From Rhizobium terrae (GTDB lineage Bacteria > Pseudomonadota > Alphaproteobacteria > Rhizobiales > Rhizobiaceae): a DNA stretch of 64,000 nt. A program made the translations under genes and the position numbers. The DNA lies in assembly GCF_003425685.1 (NCBI RefSeq), contig NZ_QJKM01000009.1, positions 186,001 through 250,000 on the forward strand. The letters are read 5' to 3'. Shown piece after piece: positions 43,961 through 54,237 of this stretch; positions within the stretch are counted from its first letter, which is position 1, and each line of letters opens with the position of its first letter. The notes below the pieces were generated by a model. The model was not told the origin of the DNA. It saw only the letters and a list, made by a program, of their open reading frames with translations, and made no database searches.

Positions 43961-45814
43961 ATGTTCTCGTGGTTCGAACGGCGCATCAATCCTTATCCGG
44001 ATGAACCGCCCGTACTACCGCCATCGGGCCTTGTCCCGTTCCTTTGGCATTATACCAAGCCGGTCTGGCCGTGGGTCGTCATCATGTCGACCTGCACGAT
44101 GCTGATCGCCATCGGTGAAGTGGCGCTGTTCCAGTTTCTCGGCGATATCGTCGACTGGCTGACAAATGCCGACCGCACGACCTTCCTGGAGAAGGAAGGG
44201 CCGAGGCTCTTCCTGATGGCCTTCGTGGTGCTGATCGGCCTGCCGGCGATCGCGACGCTCAATTCGTTCATCATGCACCAGATCCTGATGGGCAATTTCC
44301 CGATGATCGCCCGGTGGCAGATGCACCGCTTCCTGCTCCGGCACTCGATGACGTTCTTCGCCAACGAATTCGCCGGGCGCGTCTCGACCAAGGTCATGCA
44401 GACTTCACTCGCCATCCGCGAGACGGTGATGAAGGTGCTCGACGTGTTCGTCTACGTCTTCACCTATTTCATCTCCATGGTGGCGGTGGTTGCGGCGGCC
44501 GATCTCAGGCTTGCGGTGCCGCTGGTGCTGTGGATCGTCGTCTATTCGGCAACCGTCGCCTATTACGTGCCCCGGCTGCGGAAGATTTCCGCCGAGCAGG
44601 CCGACGCCCGGTCGATGATGACGGGGCGGGTGGTCGACAGCTACACGAACATCGCCACGGTGAAGCTGTTCTCGCATGCCGGCCGTGAGGAGACCTATGC
44701 GCGCGATGCAATGGACCTGTTCCTCGATACCGTTCACCGGCAGATGCGCAAGGTGACCGGCTTCCAGGTGCTCGTCTACTTCTACAACTGTGCGGCGCTC
44801 GTCGTCGTTGCGGGCCTGTCGATCTGGTTTTGGCTCGACAGCGCGATCTCGGTCGGGGCCATCGCGATCGCCATCGGCCTTGCGATGCGCATCAACGGCA
44901 TGTCGCAATGGGTGATGTGGGAAGTTTCGGCGCTCTTCGAAAATATCGGCACCGTCTATGACGGCATGTCGATGATGACGAAGCCGCACGATGTCGTCGA
45001 CCGGCACGATGCCTCGGAGCTTGTCGCGGCCAAGGGCCATATCCGCTACGACAACGTTCGTTTCCATTACGGCAAGGCCAAGGGCGTCATCGACGGCCTG
45101 ACCCTCGATATTCCGGCCGGGGAAAAGGTCGGTCTCGTCGGCCGCTCCGGTGCCGGCAAGACGACGCTGATGAACCTGCTGCTGCGGTTCTACGATCTCG
45201 AAGGCGGCCGCATCACGATCGACGGACAGGACATTTCTGCGGTGAAGCAGGACAGCCTGCGTTCGCTGATCGGCGTCGTCACTCAGGACACGTCGCTGCT
45301 GCATCGTTCGATCCGCGACAACATCGCCTACGGCAAGCCGGAAGCGACCGATGCGGAGGTCATCGAGGCAGCACGGCGTGCGAATGCCTGGGACTTCATC
45401 GAAGGCCTGTCCGACATGCAGGGGCGCAGGGGCCTCGATGCGCATGTCGGCGAACGCGGCGTGAAACTCTCCGGCGGCCAGCGTCAGCGCATCGCGATCG
45501 CGCGGGTGTTCCTGAAGGATGCGCCGATCCTGGTGCTCGACGAGGCGACGTCGGCGCTCGACTCGGAAGTCGAGGCGGCGATCCAGGAAAACCTCTTCGC
45601 CCTGATGCAGGGCAAGACGGTGATCGCGATCGCCCACCGGCTGTCGACGCTGACCGAGATGGACCGGCTGATCGTGCTCGATCGAGGCCGCATCATAGAG
45701 ACGGGAACCCACCAGCAGCTCGTTGCGTCCGGCGGTATCTATGCCGACCTGTGGAACCGTCAGTCCGGCGGTTTTCTGGGCGATCACGCCATCGAAGAAG
45801 AGGCGGCGGAGTAG
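43961..45814 (+). CDS. ABC exporter half-transporter 1 (MsbA-type, TMD-NBD)
   Basis: This 617-residue protein has six membrane helices (about 30-330) and an ATPase domain: Walker A GRSGAGKTT near 394, signature LSGGQRQRIAIAR near 502, Walker B ILVLDEATSALDSE near 523. All catalytic residues, including the Glu after Walker B, are intact. It should act as a dimer that exports lipids or drugs. GGAG lies 7 bases before ATG 43961. It is closely similar to the second ABC gene at 48210, from which it is separated by a chemoreceptor. Its end forms a terminator stem. Confidence 0.92.
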   Translation: MFSWFERRINPYPDEPPVLPPSGLVPFLWHYTKPVWPWVVIMSTCTMLIAIGEVALFQFLGDIVDWLTNADRTTFLEKEGPRLFLMAFVVLIGLPAIATLNSFIMHQILMGNFPMIARWQMHRFLLRHSMTFFANEFAGRVSTKVMQTSLAIRETVMKVLDVFVYVFTYFISMVAVVAAADLRLAVPLVLWIVVYSATVAYYVPRLRKISAEQADARSMMTGRVVDSYTNIATVKLFSHAGREETYARDAMDLFLDTVHRQMRKVTGFQVLVYFYNCAALVVVAGLSIWFWLDSAISVGAIAIAIGLAMRINGMSQWVMWEVSALFENIGTVYDGMSMMTKPHDVVDRHDASELVAAKGHIRYDNVRFHYGKAKGVIDGLTLDIPAGEKVGLVGRSGAGKTTLMNLLLRFYDLEGGRITIDGQDISAVKQDSLRSLIGVVTQDTSLLHRSIRDNIAYGKPEATDAEVIEAARRANAWDFIEGLSDMQGRRGLDAHVGERGVKLSGGQRQRIAIARVFLKDAPILVLDEATSALDSEVEAAIQENLFALMQGKTVIAIAHRLSTLTEMDRLIVLDRGRIIETGTHQQLVASGGIYADLWNRQSGGFLGDHAIEEEAAE

Positions 45815-45827
45815 ATCTCCGCCGCCT
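45801..45827 (+). terminator. Terminator with the ABC exporter 1 stop codon in its loop
   Basis: AGGCGGCGGAG (45801-45811) pairs exactly with CTCCGCCGCCT (45817-45827). The five-base loop TAGAT holds the TAG stop (45812-45814). TTTC follows. The last codons of the gene thus double as the 5' arm. Confidence 0.7.
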
Positions 45828-46078
45828 TTCTGCCGCTCTGTGGTTGCGCAATTCGCGGCGGTTCCTGTTTTTCAATGTTTAAGGTTGCACGGCAAGAATT
45901 TATGGTTGCTAAATGACCGGCTAATTCTCGCTTTGCGTGTCAATAATTCGTTAATACTAAAATATGAGTCTGGCGTTGCCGACGGTAATTCGTCTCTGTC
46001 GGCTTTCGTAAAAAAGCACGCAGTACGACCGCGCCGTTCCACGGCGCGACGGCGCTGCCGCATCTTAGGGTAGGACTC

Positions 46079-47995
46079 ATGGGTTTCGCCGCCAATCTGA
46101 AAATCAGGGTTTTGTTGCCGGCATTGTTTGCCGGGGTCACATGCGTCGCGGTCGCGCAAGGTATCGTGGCGCTCGTCTCATTGAATACACTTAAAAGCCA
46201 GGTTGATGTCCTCGGCCGCGAACGGATGCCGCGCATTCTTCTCATCAACAAGATGGACCGTTCGATCAACTTCATCCGCAGGGGGCATGCGGATATGCTG
46301 CTGGCCGACGACCGGGAGGAATTGCAGGCAAGCCATGACAGCATGGCAAAGCGCATCGCCGAGCGGAACCAGCTTCTCAAGGATTTTGCGGCAACCATCA
46401 CCCTGTCCCAAACGCGTGAGCAATTCAGCGGTTTCGAAAAGGCGCTTGCCGGTTATGACGCTGCCGCCGTTCGCCTGACGGAACTGGTCCGCAACGGCCA
46501 GATAGAGGCTGCCGAGGAAATCTATCGCGGACCGATGCGCGAGGCCGGTCGCGCGATGACTGCTGTCCTCGATGCGATGACGGTCGACAATCACGAGATC
46601 AGCCACGCCGCCGTGACGGCCAGCGACGAGGTTTTCGCCCGGGGGCAGGGCACCACCATTGCTGCGGTCGTGCTGGCCGGCCTTCTGGCGGCGGGCGCGG
46701 CACTCGTCAGCTATTTCCGCATCGCCAGGCCGATCACGGTGATCACCCGATCGATGAACGGGCTTGCGGCTGGCGACAATGCCGCGGCGATCCCCTTCAC
46801 GGATCGTCTGGATGAGATCGGATCGATGGCGGCGGCAGTGGCGGTGTTCCGGGACAATGCGGTGGAGCGGCTCCGCCTGGAGCGCGATGCGGAAGACAAC
46901 CGCACGCTTTCTGAACAGGAGCGCCATGCCCGCGAAACCCAGAGGGCGGCCGAAGCCGCTCGGGTCAAAGCCGCCGTCGACGGTCTCGCGACCGGACTTG
47001 CGGCACTTGCCGAAGGCAATGTCGCCCACCGGATATCGACGCCGTTCCACGGCGACCTCGATCTGCTCCGGACCAATTTCAACGAGTCGGTCGAGAAGCT
47101 TCAGTCGGCGCTGCTGGCCGTCGGCGAGAACGCCAGGGCGATCGATGCGAGCGCAAGTGAAATCCGCATCGCTGCCGACGACCTTTCGAAGCGCACCGAA
47201 CAGCAGGCTGCCTCGGTGGAGCAGACTGCCGCCGCTCTAGAAGAGGTGACGACGGCGGTCAAGGATTCGACGGCGCGCGCCGACGAGGCCGGCCAGCTCG
47301 TGGCCCGCACCAAGGCCGGCGCCGAACATTCCGGCGCGATCGTCCGCGATGCGGTGGCGGCGATGGAAGAGATTGAGAAATCCTCGGGCGAAATTTCGAA
47401 CATCATCGGCGTCATCGACGACATCGCCTTCCAGACCAATCTGCTGGCGCTGAACGCCGGTGTCGAGGCGGCACGCGCAGGCGAGGCCGGCAAGGGTTTC
47501 GCGGTGGTCGCCCAGGAAGTCCGCGAGCTTGCCCAGCGTTCCGCACAGGCGGCGAAGGAAATCAAGGCGCTGATCACCAAGTCGGGCGATCAGGTCCGGC
47601 AGGGTGTCCATCTGGTCGACGAGACCGGCCGGGCGCTGCAGTCGATCGTTACGGAAGTGCAGGAGATCAACCGCAACGTGGCGGCGATCGTGACGACCTC
47701 GCGCGAACAATCGACAGGCCTTCAGGAGATCAACATGGCGGTCAACCAGATGGACCAGGGCACTCAGAAGAATGCCGCCATGGTGGAAGAGACCACGGCG
47801 GCGACGCACAACCTCGCCAAGGAGGCCGCGGCGCTGATCCGCCTGCTCGGCCAGTTCAACATGGGTGGCGGGCATGTCGCGCCGGTGCGCGTCGCCTCCG
47901 AGGCGTCGCTGCCGGTCCGCTCGCCCGCCCGGTCGCTCGGACGAAAGCTCGCAAGTGCCTATGGCGGCCAGGCGGCCAACTGGTCGGAATTCTGA
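46079..47995 (+). CDS. Methyl-accepting chemotaxis protein
   Basis: A 638-residue receptor: TM1 at about 10-37, a periplasmic four-helix-bundle ligand domain (about 38-190), TM2 at about 192-215, HAMP domains (216-270 and near 300-360), then the methyl-accepting signalling domain with the conserved hairpin tip [22 protein letters not shown]. The last five residues are NWSEF, matching the NWxxF pentapeptide that docks CheR and CheB. The chemoeffector is unknown. It is co-directional with, and lies between, two ABC exporter genes, and is followed by a terminator. Confidence 0.93.
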   Translation: MGFAANLKIRVLLPALFAGVTCVAVAQGIVALVSLNTLKSQVDVLGRERMPRILLINKMDRSINFIRRGHADMLLADDREELQASHDSMAKRIAERNQLLKDFAATITLSQTREQFSGFEKALAGYDAAAVRLTELVRNGQIEAAEEIYRGPMREAGRAMTAVLDAMTVDNHEISHAAVTASDEVFARGQGTTIAAVVLAGLLAAGAALVSYFRIARPITVITRSMNGLAAGDNAAAIPFTDRLDEIGSMAAAVAVFRDNAVERLRLERDAEDNRTLSEQERHARETQRAAEAARVKAAVDGLATGLAALAEGNVAHRISTPFHGDLDLLRTNFNESVEKLQSALLAVGENARAIDASASEIRIAADDLSKRTEQQAASVEQTAAALEEVTTAVKDSTARADEAGQLVARTKAGAEHSGAIVRDAVAAMEEIEKSSGEISNIIGVIDDIAFQTNLLALNAGVEAARAGEAGKGFAVVAQEVRELAQRSAQAAKEIKALITKSGDQVRQGVHLVDETGRALQSIVTEVQEINRNVAAIVTTSREQSTGLQEINMAVNQMDQGTQKNAAMVEETTAATHNLAKEAAALIRLLGQFNMGGGHVAPVRVASEASLPVRSPARSLGRKLASAYGGQAANWSEF

Positions 47996-48024
47996 GACGG
48001 CGCCCCCTCACTCCGTCTCGAATA

Positions 48025-48066
48025 ACTGGCGCCGGCTTCCCCCAGCCGGCGTCAGTTGCCTTTTAT
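48025..48066 (+). terminator. Terminator after the chemoreceptor gene
   Basis: ACTGGCGCCGGCT (48025-48037) pairs with AGCCGGCGTCAGT (48044-48056), 13 bp with one G-U, and TGCCTTTTAT follows. It ends the chemoreceptor transcript before the second ABC gene. Confidence 0.7.
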
Positions 48067-48209
48067 GCTCAAGGTCGGTTTCGCCTCTGCCGGATCCAAG
48101 GAAGAAAAGGGCGCCGCAATTCCTCGCTGGCACGGACATTAAGAAAATGTAAGCTGCACCGGCGCCGCTTTCGCTTTGCCACTTTCGGGAATCCGCCTAT
48201 ATCGGCTTC

Positions 48210-50072
48210 ATGTTGAAACCGGTCTTCCGCATCTTCGAAAACTGGATCAAGCCGTTTGCGAGGCGGGACGACCTGAAGCCTCCTGCGGGCCTTTTGGGTT
48301 TCATCTGGTTCTATATCGGCCAGGCGAAGCTCCCCTTCTTTCTCATGCTGGTGCTGGGCGGGCTTGCTGCCGGCGTCGAAGCGGCGATGTTCTGGTATGT
48401 CGGCCGGCTGGTCGACATTCTCGACACCGCAAAACCTGCCGACGGCTGGTCGGGGCTGCTTGCCGACCACGGGACGGAACTCGTCGTCATGGCGCTCGTG
48501 GTGGGGATCGGCCGTTTTCTGATCGGTCTCTTCACGGCGCTTGTCGACCAGCAGGTCATCACGCCGGGCTTCTACAATCTGGTGCGCTGGCAGTCCTACA
48601 TCCATGTGTCGCGCCAGTCGCTCTCCTTCTTCCAGAACGATTTTTCCGGCCGCATCGTCACCAAGGTCTGGTCGGCGGGACAGGCGACGGGCGACGTGCT
48701 GACCTCCTTCATGGAGAGCGTCTGGTTCGTCGGCATCTATTCGGTCTCGACGATCGCGCTGGTGGCCGGCCTAGATTGGCGGCTTGCCGTCGTCGTCGTC
48801 GCGTGGCTCGCCATCTTCTCCCTTCTCGCCCGCCATTACGTGCCGCGCATCCGCGAGCATTCGAAGGCCTCCGCCGAAGCCGGATCGATGATCAGCGGCC
48901 GCATGGTGGATGCCTATTCGAACATCCAGACGCTGAGGCTCTTCGGCCGCGACGAGGCGAACGACCGCTACATGCTCTCGGGTTTCGAGAGCTTCCAGGA
49001 TACGATCATCGCGTTTACGCGGCTGCTCACCGGCGTGCGTGCCTCCATGGCCTTCCTGTCGGGCACGATGATCGTCACCATGGCGGCGATGAGCGTGCAT
49101 CTGTGGCTGGCGGGCCTGATCAGTTCCGGCGCCGTCGCCTTTACCATGGCGCTGATGCTCCGGCTGAATTTCCTGCTCGGCCGGCTGATGACCCAGCTCA
49201 ACGGCATCATGCGCAATATCGGCACGATCCAGAATTCCGCCGAGCTGATTTCCCAGCCGATCGGGCTCGTCGATCAGCCGGATGCGGCCGAACTCGTGGT
49301 CAGAACGCCGGAAATCCGCTTCGAGAACGTCAGCTTCCATTACGGGCGGGGCAGGGGCGTCATCGACAACCTGTCGCTTACGATCCGGCCGGGCGAGAAG
49401 ATCGGCATCGTCGGACGTTCCGGCGCCGGCAAGTCGACGCTCGTCAATATTCTCCTGCGCTTCTACGATCTGGAAGGTGGCCGCATCCTGATCGACGGAC
49501 AGGATATCTCCAGGGTTCGCCAGGAATCGCTGCGCGCCCAGATCGGCATGGTGACGCAGGATACGTCGCTCCTGCATCGCTCGATCCGCGACAACATCCT
49601 GTTCGGCCGGCCGGATGCGACCGAACAGCAGCTCGTCGAGGCATCGCGTCGGGCGGAGGCCGACACGTTCATCGCGGCGCTCGAGGACCAGCGCGGCCGC
49701 AAGGGTTTCGAGGCCCATGTGGGCGAGCGCGGCGTCAAGCTTTCCGGCGGCCAGCGGCAGCGCATCGCGATCGCCCGGGTCATGCTCAAGGATGCGCCGA
49801 TCCTGGTGCTGGACGAAGCGACGTCGGCGCTGGACTCAGAGGTGGAAGCGGCGATCCAGTCCAATCTCGAAAGGCTGATGCGGGGCAAGACGGTTCTCGC
49901 GATCGCCCATCGGCTTTCCACCATCGCAGCGCTCGACCGGCTTGTCGTGATGGATAAGGGACGGATCATCGAGGAGGGGACGCATAACCAGCTCATCGCC
50001 CGCGGTGGCCTTTATGCCGAGCTCTGGTCGCGGCAATCGGGCGGTTTCCTCGCCGCGGATGCGGCGCAATAG
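48210..50072 (+). CDS. ABC exporter half-transporter 2 (MsbA-type, TMD-NBD)
   Basis: This 620-residue protein has the same plan as the exporter at 43961: six helices, then Walker A GRSGAGKST near 401, LSGGQ near 509 and ILVLDEATSALDSE. Long stretches of the ATPase domain are identical between the two (HVGERGVKLSGGQRQRIAIA). They are clearly paralogues and could form a heterodimer or two homodimers. No Shine-Dalgarno is evident before ATG 48210, but the N-terminus (MLKPVFRIFENWI) is in register with the paralogue. Confidence 0.92.
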   Translation: MLKPVFRIFENWIKPFARRDDLKPPAGLLGFIWFYIGQAKLPFFLMLVLGGLAAGVEAAMFWYVGRLVDILDTAKPADGWSGLLADHGTELVVMALVVGIGRFLIGLFTALVDQQVITPGFYNLVRWQSYIHVSRQSLSFFQNDFSGRIVTKVWSAGQATGDVLTSFMESVWFVGIYSVSTIALVAGLDWRLAVVVVAWLAIFSLLARHYVPRIREHSKASAEAGSMISGRMVDAYSNIQTLRLFGRDEANDRYMLSGFESFQDTIIAFTRLLTGVRASMAFLSGTMIVTMAAMSVHLWLAGLISSGAVAFTMALMLRLNFLLGRLMTQLNGIMRNIGTIQNSAELISQPIGLVDQPDAAELVVRTPEIRFENVSFHYGRGRGVIDNLSLTIRPGEKIGIVGRSGAGKSTLVNILLRFYDLEGGRILIDGQDISRVRQESLRAQIGMVTQDTSLLHRSIRDNILFGRPDATEQQLVEASRRAEADTFIAALEDQRGRKGFEAHVGERGVKLSGGQRQRIAIARVMLKDAPILVLDEATSALDSEVEAAIQSNLERLMRGKTVLAIAHRLSTIAALDRLVVMDKGRIIEEGTHNQLIARGGLYAELWSRQSGGFLAADAAQ

Positions 50073-50077
50073 GCCGG

Positions 50078-51016
50078 TTACGGGCCGGTGATCGCGATCT
50101 CCGCGAGGAGCGCGAAATGGTTTGAGCCCAGCGCATCCGGAAGCCGTGTCAGCGACTTTATCTTCAACGGTTCACGCACATAGACGTGGTCGATCGGGAC
50201 GCCGAACGCACCGGCGCGGATCGGCCAGGTGGCGGGTTCCCATTCGTAGGTCTTCAGGCCGGTGATGCGCAGGAAGCGGCGCATGTTGGGCGCCAGGCTG
50301 GAGGCGTTGAAATCTCCGGAGAGAAGCAGCGGGCCGGGCCTTTCGCTCAGCGCCAGGGCTGCCCTGCTGAGTTCGAGCGAGTGGAAATTGTCGAAATAGG
50401 GCTTGGTGGTGTGAATGCCGGCGAAACTGATCGTCCTGCCCGCGACCGTCACCGTCGCGAGGATGAAGCGAGCCGGGAATATGTCGCTCAGGCTGCGCAC
50501 CACCGGCGCCACGATCGGCACCTTGGAAAGCATCACCTGGTCGCAGTTGCGGATCAGCACGTCGCAGCCGACCCTGTAGGGATAGGTCTTCGCCAGTTCG
50601 TCCATATGGATGCGAAGCGGCGCGGCCTCCATGATATTGACGAGGTCGGCGCCGGACGAAACGATCGCACGCACGATGCCTTCGGTGTTCTCGTAGTTGT
50701 CGTTGAGGGTGTTGAAGGAGAGCAGCCGGAACACCGGCGCGCCTTCGTCCGCCGCCGTCATCGGAGCCGCGAATTCGCGGTTCATCAGCACGGTATGGCC
50801 GGCAAAGAGCAGAGAGGCGGCAAACAGCAGCCAGACGAGGAAGTGACGCCTGACGAGAAGGGCAAGGATCATCGCGGCGACACAGGCCGCGACCGCGTGC
50901 AGCTGCAGGCTGTGGAGGGTGGCAAATATCCAGTGCGGATGGATGTAGCGCGTGGCGACCGCGCCAAGCACAAGCGACACGATGACGCAGATGGCGACCG
51001 ATATTACTAGTCTCAT
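50078..51016 (-). CDS. Membrane-anchored endonuclease/exonuclease/phosphatase (EEP) family protein
   Basis: This 312-residue protein begins with three membrane helices (about 1-20, 40-56 and 60-77). The rest is an EEP fold with FRLLSFNTLNDNYENTEG, SGADLVNIMEAAP, LLLSGDFNASSLAP and PIDHVYV. The final GSxH motif reads LGSNHFALLAE instead of the common GSDHxP. It resembles the rhizobial EEP proteins with an N-terminal anchor; DNase, phospholipase or phosphatase activity is possible. ATG 51016 lacks a strong ribosome site. It is convergent with ABC exporter 2, 5 bases apart. Confidence 0.82.
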   Translation of the reverse strand: MRLVISVAICVIVSLVLGAVATRYIHPHWIFATLHSLQLHAVAACVAAMILALLVRRHFLVWLLFAASLLFAGHTVLMNREFAAPMTAADEGAPVFRLLSFNTLNDNYENTEGIVRAIVSSGADLVNIMEAAPLRIHMDELAKTYPYRVGCDVLIRNCDQVMLSKVPIVAPVVRSLSDIFPARFILATVTVAGRTISFAGIHTTKPYFDNFHSLELSRAALALSERPGPLLLSGDFNASSLAPNMRRFLRITGLKTYEWEPATWPIRAGAFGVPIDHVYVREPLKIKSLTRLPDALGSNHFALLAEIAITGP

Positions 51017-51406
51017 TCAGGTATGTCCGGAGCGGCCGCCTTCTGTCGTGTTCATGGCCTATCATGCGGCCTGATTTGTTGCAATGCGGCGGACGTCGGC
51101 GGGGTTAACGCTGACGCTGCCATAATCCGGAATTTCTGCGGAAAAACCTCGATTTTACCGGTGGGGACGGCGCACCTGGCATTCTCTTGCGGAGCCTGCC
51201 GCCGGCTGTTGCGACGACTGCGGAAACACCCGGCGTTTTCCCCGCGACAAACTGGCTGCGGACACTTGCCAAGACTGGACATATTTTGCGATCAAGCATA
51301 GAACGCGCCGGATTGCTGGGGAATCTGTGTTCGAATTGTGTTCAAATGAGATTCGCCGGGACGGGCAATGCGTTTTCGCGAATTGCGAGAGAAGGAAGAT
51401 TAAGCC
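51017..51406. other. 390-base intergenic region upstream of petA
   Basis: No gene is supported here. It must hold the promoters of the divergent EEP and petABC genes. The clearest element is a tandem 11-mer, TGTGTTCGAAT then TGTGTTCAAAT (51326-51347), 60 bases before petA. CTTGCC near 51268 with TATTTT about 17 bases later is a weak promoter candidate. GAAGGAAG before GTG 51407 is the petA ribosome site. Confidence 0.5.
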
Positions 51407-51985
51407 GTGAGCGAGCACGACACACATAGCGAAACACTGGGCGAGCCCACTCGCCGTGATTTCCTTTATCTGACCACCGGCATGGCCGGCGCTGTCGGCG
51501 CGGTATCGGTCGCCTGGCCTTTCATCGATCAGATGCGTCCGGACGCCTCGACGCTGGCGCTCGCGTCGATCGAAGTGAACGTCGCCGCGCTCCAGCCGGG
51601 CATGTCGCTCACCGTCAAGTGGCGCGGCAAGCCGGTTTTCGTCCGCAACCGTACGCCGAAGGAAGTCGAGGAAGCGAACGCCGTGGCGCTGACGGACCTC
51701 AAGGACCCGATCGCCCGCAACGCCAATCTTCCGGCCGATGCGGAAGCGACCGGCGCCGACCGTTCCGGCGGCAAGGGCAAGGAAAACTGGATCGTGATGA
51801 TCGGTTCCTGCACCCATCTCGGCTGCGTTCCGCTCGGTCAGGCCGGCGATTTCGGCGGATGGTTCTGTCCGTGCCACGGCTCGCATTACGATACGGCGGG
51901 CCGTATCCGTAAGGGTCCGGCGCCGGAGAACCTCGCCATTCCGACTTTTACATTTGCGTCCGACACAGTGATCCGGATCGGGTGA
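51407..51985 (+). CDS. petA: Rieske iron-sulfur protein of the cytochrome bc1 complex
   Basis: This 192-residue protein carries a twin-arginine-type N-terminus (TRRDFLYLTTGMAGAVGAV) that anchors it in the membrane, and the two Rieske boxes CTHLGCVP and CPCHGSHYD that hold the [2Fe-2S] cluster. It takes electrons from quinol on the periplasmic side and passes them to cytochrome c1. The start is GTG 51407 behind GAAGGAAG. petB begins 14 bases after its stop: one petABC operon. Confidence 0.95.
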   Translation: MSEHDTHSETLGEPTRRDFLYLTTGMAGAVGAVSVAWPFIDQMRPDASTLALASIEVNVAALQPGMSLTVKWRGKPVFVRNRTPKEVEEANAVALTDLKDPIARNANLPADAEATGADRSGGKGKENWIVMIGSCTHLGCVPLGQAGDFGGWFCPCHGSHYDTAGRIRKGPAPENLAIPTFTFASDTVIRIG

Positions 51986-51999
51986 GGGGATAAATACTA

Positions 52000-53256
52000 A
52001 TGAGCGGTCATTCCACGTACCAGCCGTCCACCGGCATCGAAAAATGGATCGACTCGCGGCTTCCGCTGCCGCGCATGATCCATGACAGCTTCGTCTCCTA
52101 TCCCGTTCCCCGCAATCTGAACTATGCCTACACCTTCGGCGCCATGCTGTCGGTGATGCTCATCGTTCAGATCCTGACCGGTGTCGTGCTGGCCATGCAT
52201 TATGCGGCTGCGACCGGCGTCGCATTCGACTCGGTCGAGAAGATCATGCGCGACGTCAACCACGGCTGGCTGTTGCGCTATATGCATGCCAACGGCGCGT
52301 CCTTCTTCTTCATCGCCGTCTACCTCCACATCGCCCGCGGCCTCTACTACGGCTCCTACAAGGCGCCTCGTGAAATTCTCTGGATCCTCGGCGTGGTGAT
52401 CTACCTGCTGATGATGGCGACCGGCTTCATGGGCTACGTTCTGCCCTGGGGCCAGATGTCCTTCTGGGGCGCGACCGTCATCACCGGCTTCTTCTCGGCC
52501 TTCCCCCTGGTCGGCGAATGGATCCAGCAGTTCCTGCTCGGCGGTTTCGCCGTCGATCAGCCGACGCTCAACCGCTTCTTCTCGCTGCACTACCTGCTGC
52601 CTTTCATGATCGCCGGGGTCGTCGTCCTGCACATCTGGGCGCTGCATGTCACCGGCCAGACGAATCCGACCGGCGTCGAGGTGAAGACCAAGACGGATAC
52701 CGTCGCCTTCACGCCCTATGCGACGCTCAAGGACGCGCTCGGCGTATCGGTCTTCCTGATCGTCTATGCCTGGTTCATCTTCTACATGCCGAACTATCTC
52801 GGCCACCCGGACAACTACATTCCGGCCAATGCCCTGAAGACTCCGGCCCACATCGTTCCGGAATGGTACTACCTGCCGTTCTATGCGATGCTGCGCGCCA
52901 TCACCTTCAACATCCTTTTCATCGACTCAAAGCTCGGCGGCGTACTGGTGATGTTCGGTTCGATCATCATCCTGTTCTTCCTGCCCTGGCTCGATACCTC
53001 CAAGGTGCGCTCCGCCGTCTACCGTCCATGGTACAAGCTGTTCTTCTGGCTCTTCGTCGCCAACGCCATCATGCTCGGCTGGCTCGGCGCACAGCCGGCG
53101 GAAGGCATCTACACCATCCTGTCGCAGCTCGGAACGCTCTACTACTTCGGCTTCTTCCTGGTGATCATGCCGCTGCTCGGCCTGTTCGAGACGCCGCGCC
53201 GCATTCCGAACTCCATCACCGAAGCCGTTCTGGAAAAGAGCGGCAAGTCCGCCTGA
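52000..53256 (+). CDS. petB: Cytochrome b of the bc1 complex
   Basis: This 418-residue protein spans the membrane with eight helices and binds two b haems. Conserved landmarks include [63 protein letters not shown], the Qo-site [13 protein letters not shown], and [21 protein letters not shown]. Here petB and petC are separate genes, unlike the fused fbcH of Bradyrhizobium. It lies between petA and petC with short gaps. Confidence 0.97.
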   Translation: MSGHSTYQPSTGIEKWIDSRLPLPRMIHDSFVSYPVPRNLNYAYTFGAMLSVMLIVQILTGVVLAMHYAAATGVAFDSVEKIMRDVNHGWLLRYMHANGASFFFIAVYLHIARGLYYGSYKAPREILWILGVVIYLLMMATGFMGYVLPWGQMSFWGATVITGFFSAFPLVGEWIQQFLLGGFAVDQPTLNRFFSLHYLLPFMIAGVVVLHIWALHVTGQTNPTGVEVKTKTDTVAFTPYATLKDALGVSVFLIVYAWFIFYMPNYLGHPDNYIPANALKTPAHIVPEWYYLPFYAMLRAITFNILFIDSKLGGVLVMFGSIIILFFLPWLDTSKVRSAVYRPWYKLFFWLFVANAIMLGWLGAQPAEGIYTILSQLGTLYYFGFFLVIMPLLGLFETPRRIPNSITEAVLEKSGKSA

Positions 53257-53282
53257 GCCTGCGACCGAGAGGGATCGAAAAC

Positions 53283-54167
53283 ATGAAAAAGCTCGTTGCA
53301 AGCCTCTTCTCGCTGGCCCTGGTGGCAGGCGTCGGCGTCACCACGGTGGTGGCGCAGGACCACGCGGCGGCTCCCGCCGGCGGCGAAGAGCATGCGGAAG
53401 GCGGCACGCCGCATTTCCCGATCAAGCACCCAAAGCAGGAAGAATGGAGCTTTTCCGGCCCGTTCGGCCATTACGACAAGGGACAGCTCCAGCGCGGTCT
53501 GAAGGTCTACAAGGAAGTCTGTTCCGCCTGCCACTCAATGAAGCTCGTCTCCTTCCGCACGTTGGAAAGCCTCGGCTATTCGGAAGCCCAGGTGAAGGCC
53601 TTCGCCTCGGAATACGAAGTTCAGGATGGTCCGAACGACGACGGCGAGATGTTCACCCGCAAGGGCGTACCTTCGGACTACTTCCCGTCGCCCTATCCGA
53701 ACGACCAGGCTGCCGCCGCCGCCAACAACGGTGCCGCACCTCCGGACATGTCGCTGCTCGCCAAGGCGCGCGGCATCACCCGTGGTTTCCCGCAGTTCAT
53801 CGTCGACATCTTCACGCAGTACCAGGAAGGCGGCCCGGACTATATCCACTCGCTGCTGACCGGTTACGAACAGGCCCCTGCCGGTGTCGAGGTCGCAGAG
53901 GGCACCCACTACAACCCGTATTTCGCCAACGCCGCGGCTCTCGCCATGGCGCCGCCGATCAGCAACGATCAGGTGACCTACGAGGACGGTTCCCCGCAGA
54001 CGGTCGACCAGTACGCCCGCGACGTTTCGGCATTCCTGATGTGGGCCGCCGAGCCGCATCTGGAAGAGCGCAAGCGCACCGGCTTCATGGTCATGGTCTT
54101 CCTGCTGATCTTCACCGGCCTCATCTACCTGACCAAGAAGTCGGTCTATGCAAACAAGGAACACTGA
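53283..54167 (+). CDS. petC: Cytochrome c1 of the bc1 complex
   Basis: This 294-residue protein has a signal peptide (1-24, MKKLVASLFSLALVAGVGV), the covalent haem site CSACH, a Met-ligand region (ALAMAPPISND) and a C-terminal membrane anchor (MVMVFLLIFTGLIYLT). It passes electrons to periplasmic cytochrome c. AGAGGGA precedes ATG 53283. An open frame upstream inside petB is not part of it. An intrinsic terminator follows 22 bases after the stop. Confidence 0.96.
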   Translation: MKKLVASLFSLALVAGVGVTTVVAQDHAAAPAGGEEHAEGGTPHFPIKHPKQEEWSFSGPFGHYDKGQLQRGLKVYKEVCSACHSMKLVSFRTLESLGYSEAQVKAFASEYEVQDGPNDDGEMFTRKGVPSDYFPSPYPNDQAAAAANNGAAPPDMSLLAKARGITRGFPQFIVDIFTQYQEGGPDYIHSLLTGYEQAPAGVEVAEGTHYNPYFANAAALAMAPPISNDQVTYEDGSPQTVDQYARDVSAFLMWAAEPHLEERKRTGFMVMVFLLIFTGLIYLTKKSVYANKEH

Positions 54168-54189
54168 GGTCTCCACCTCGTGATCGGAA

Positions 54190-54214
54190 AAGGCGGCACT
54201 CGGCCGCCTTTTTT
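54190..54214 (+). terminator. Intrinsic terminator of petABC
   Basis: AAGGCGGC (54190-54197) pairs with GCCGCCTT (54203-54210) around ACTCG, and six T follow (54209-54214). Confidence 0.92.
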
Positions 54215-54237
54215 GTTGGGAGAACGGGCGCCAGTTG

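Noticed and set aside
52518..53282. Upstream open extension of cytochrome c1 inside petB
   Set aside because: The stretch is petB in another frame; the signal peptide and ribosome site define the petC start at 53283.
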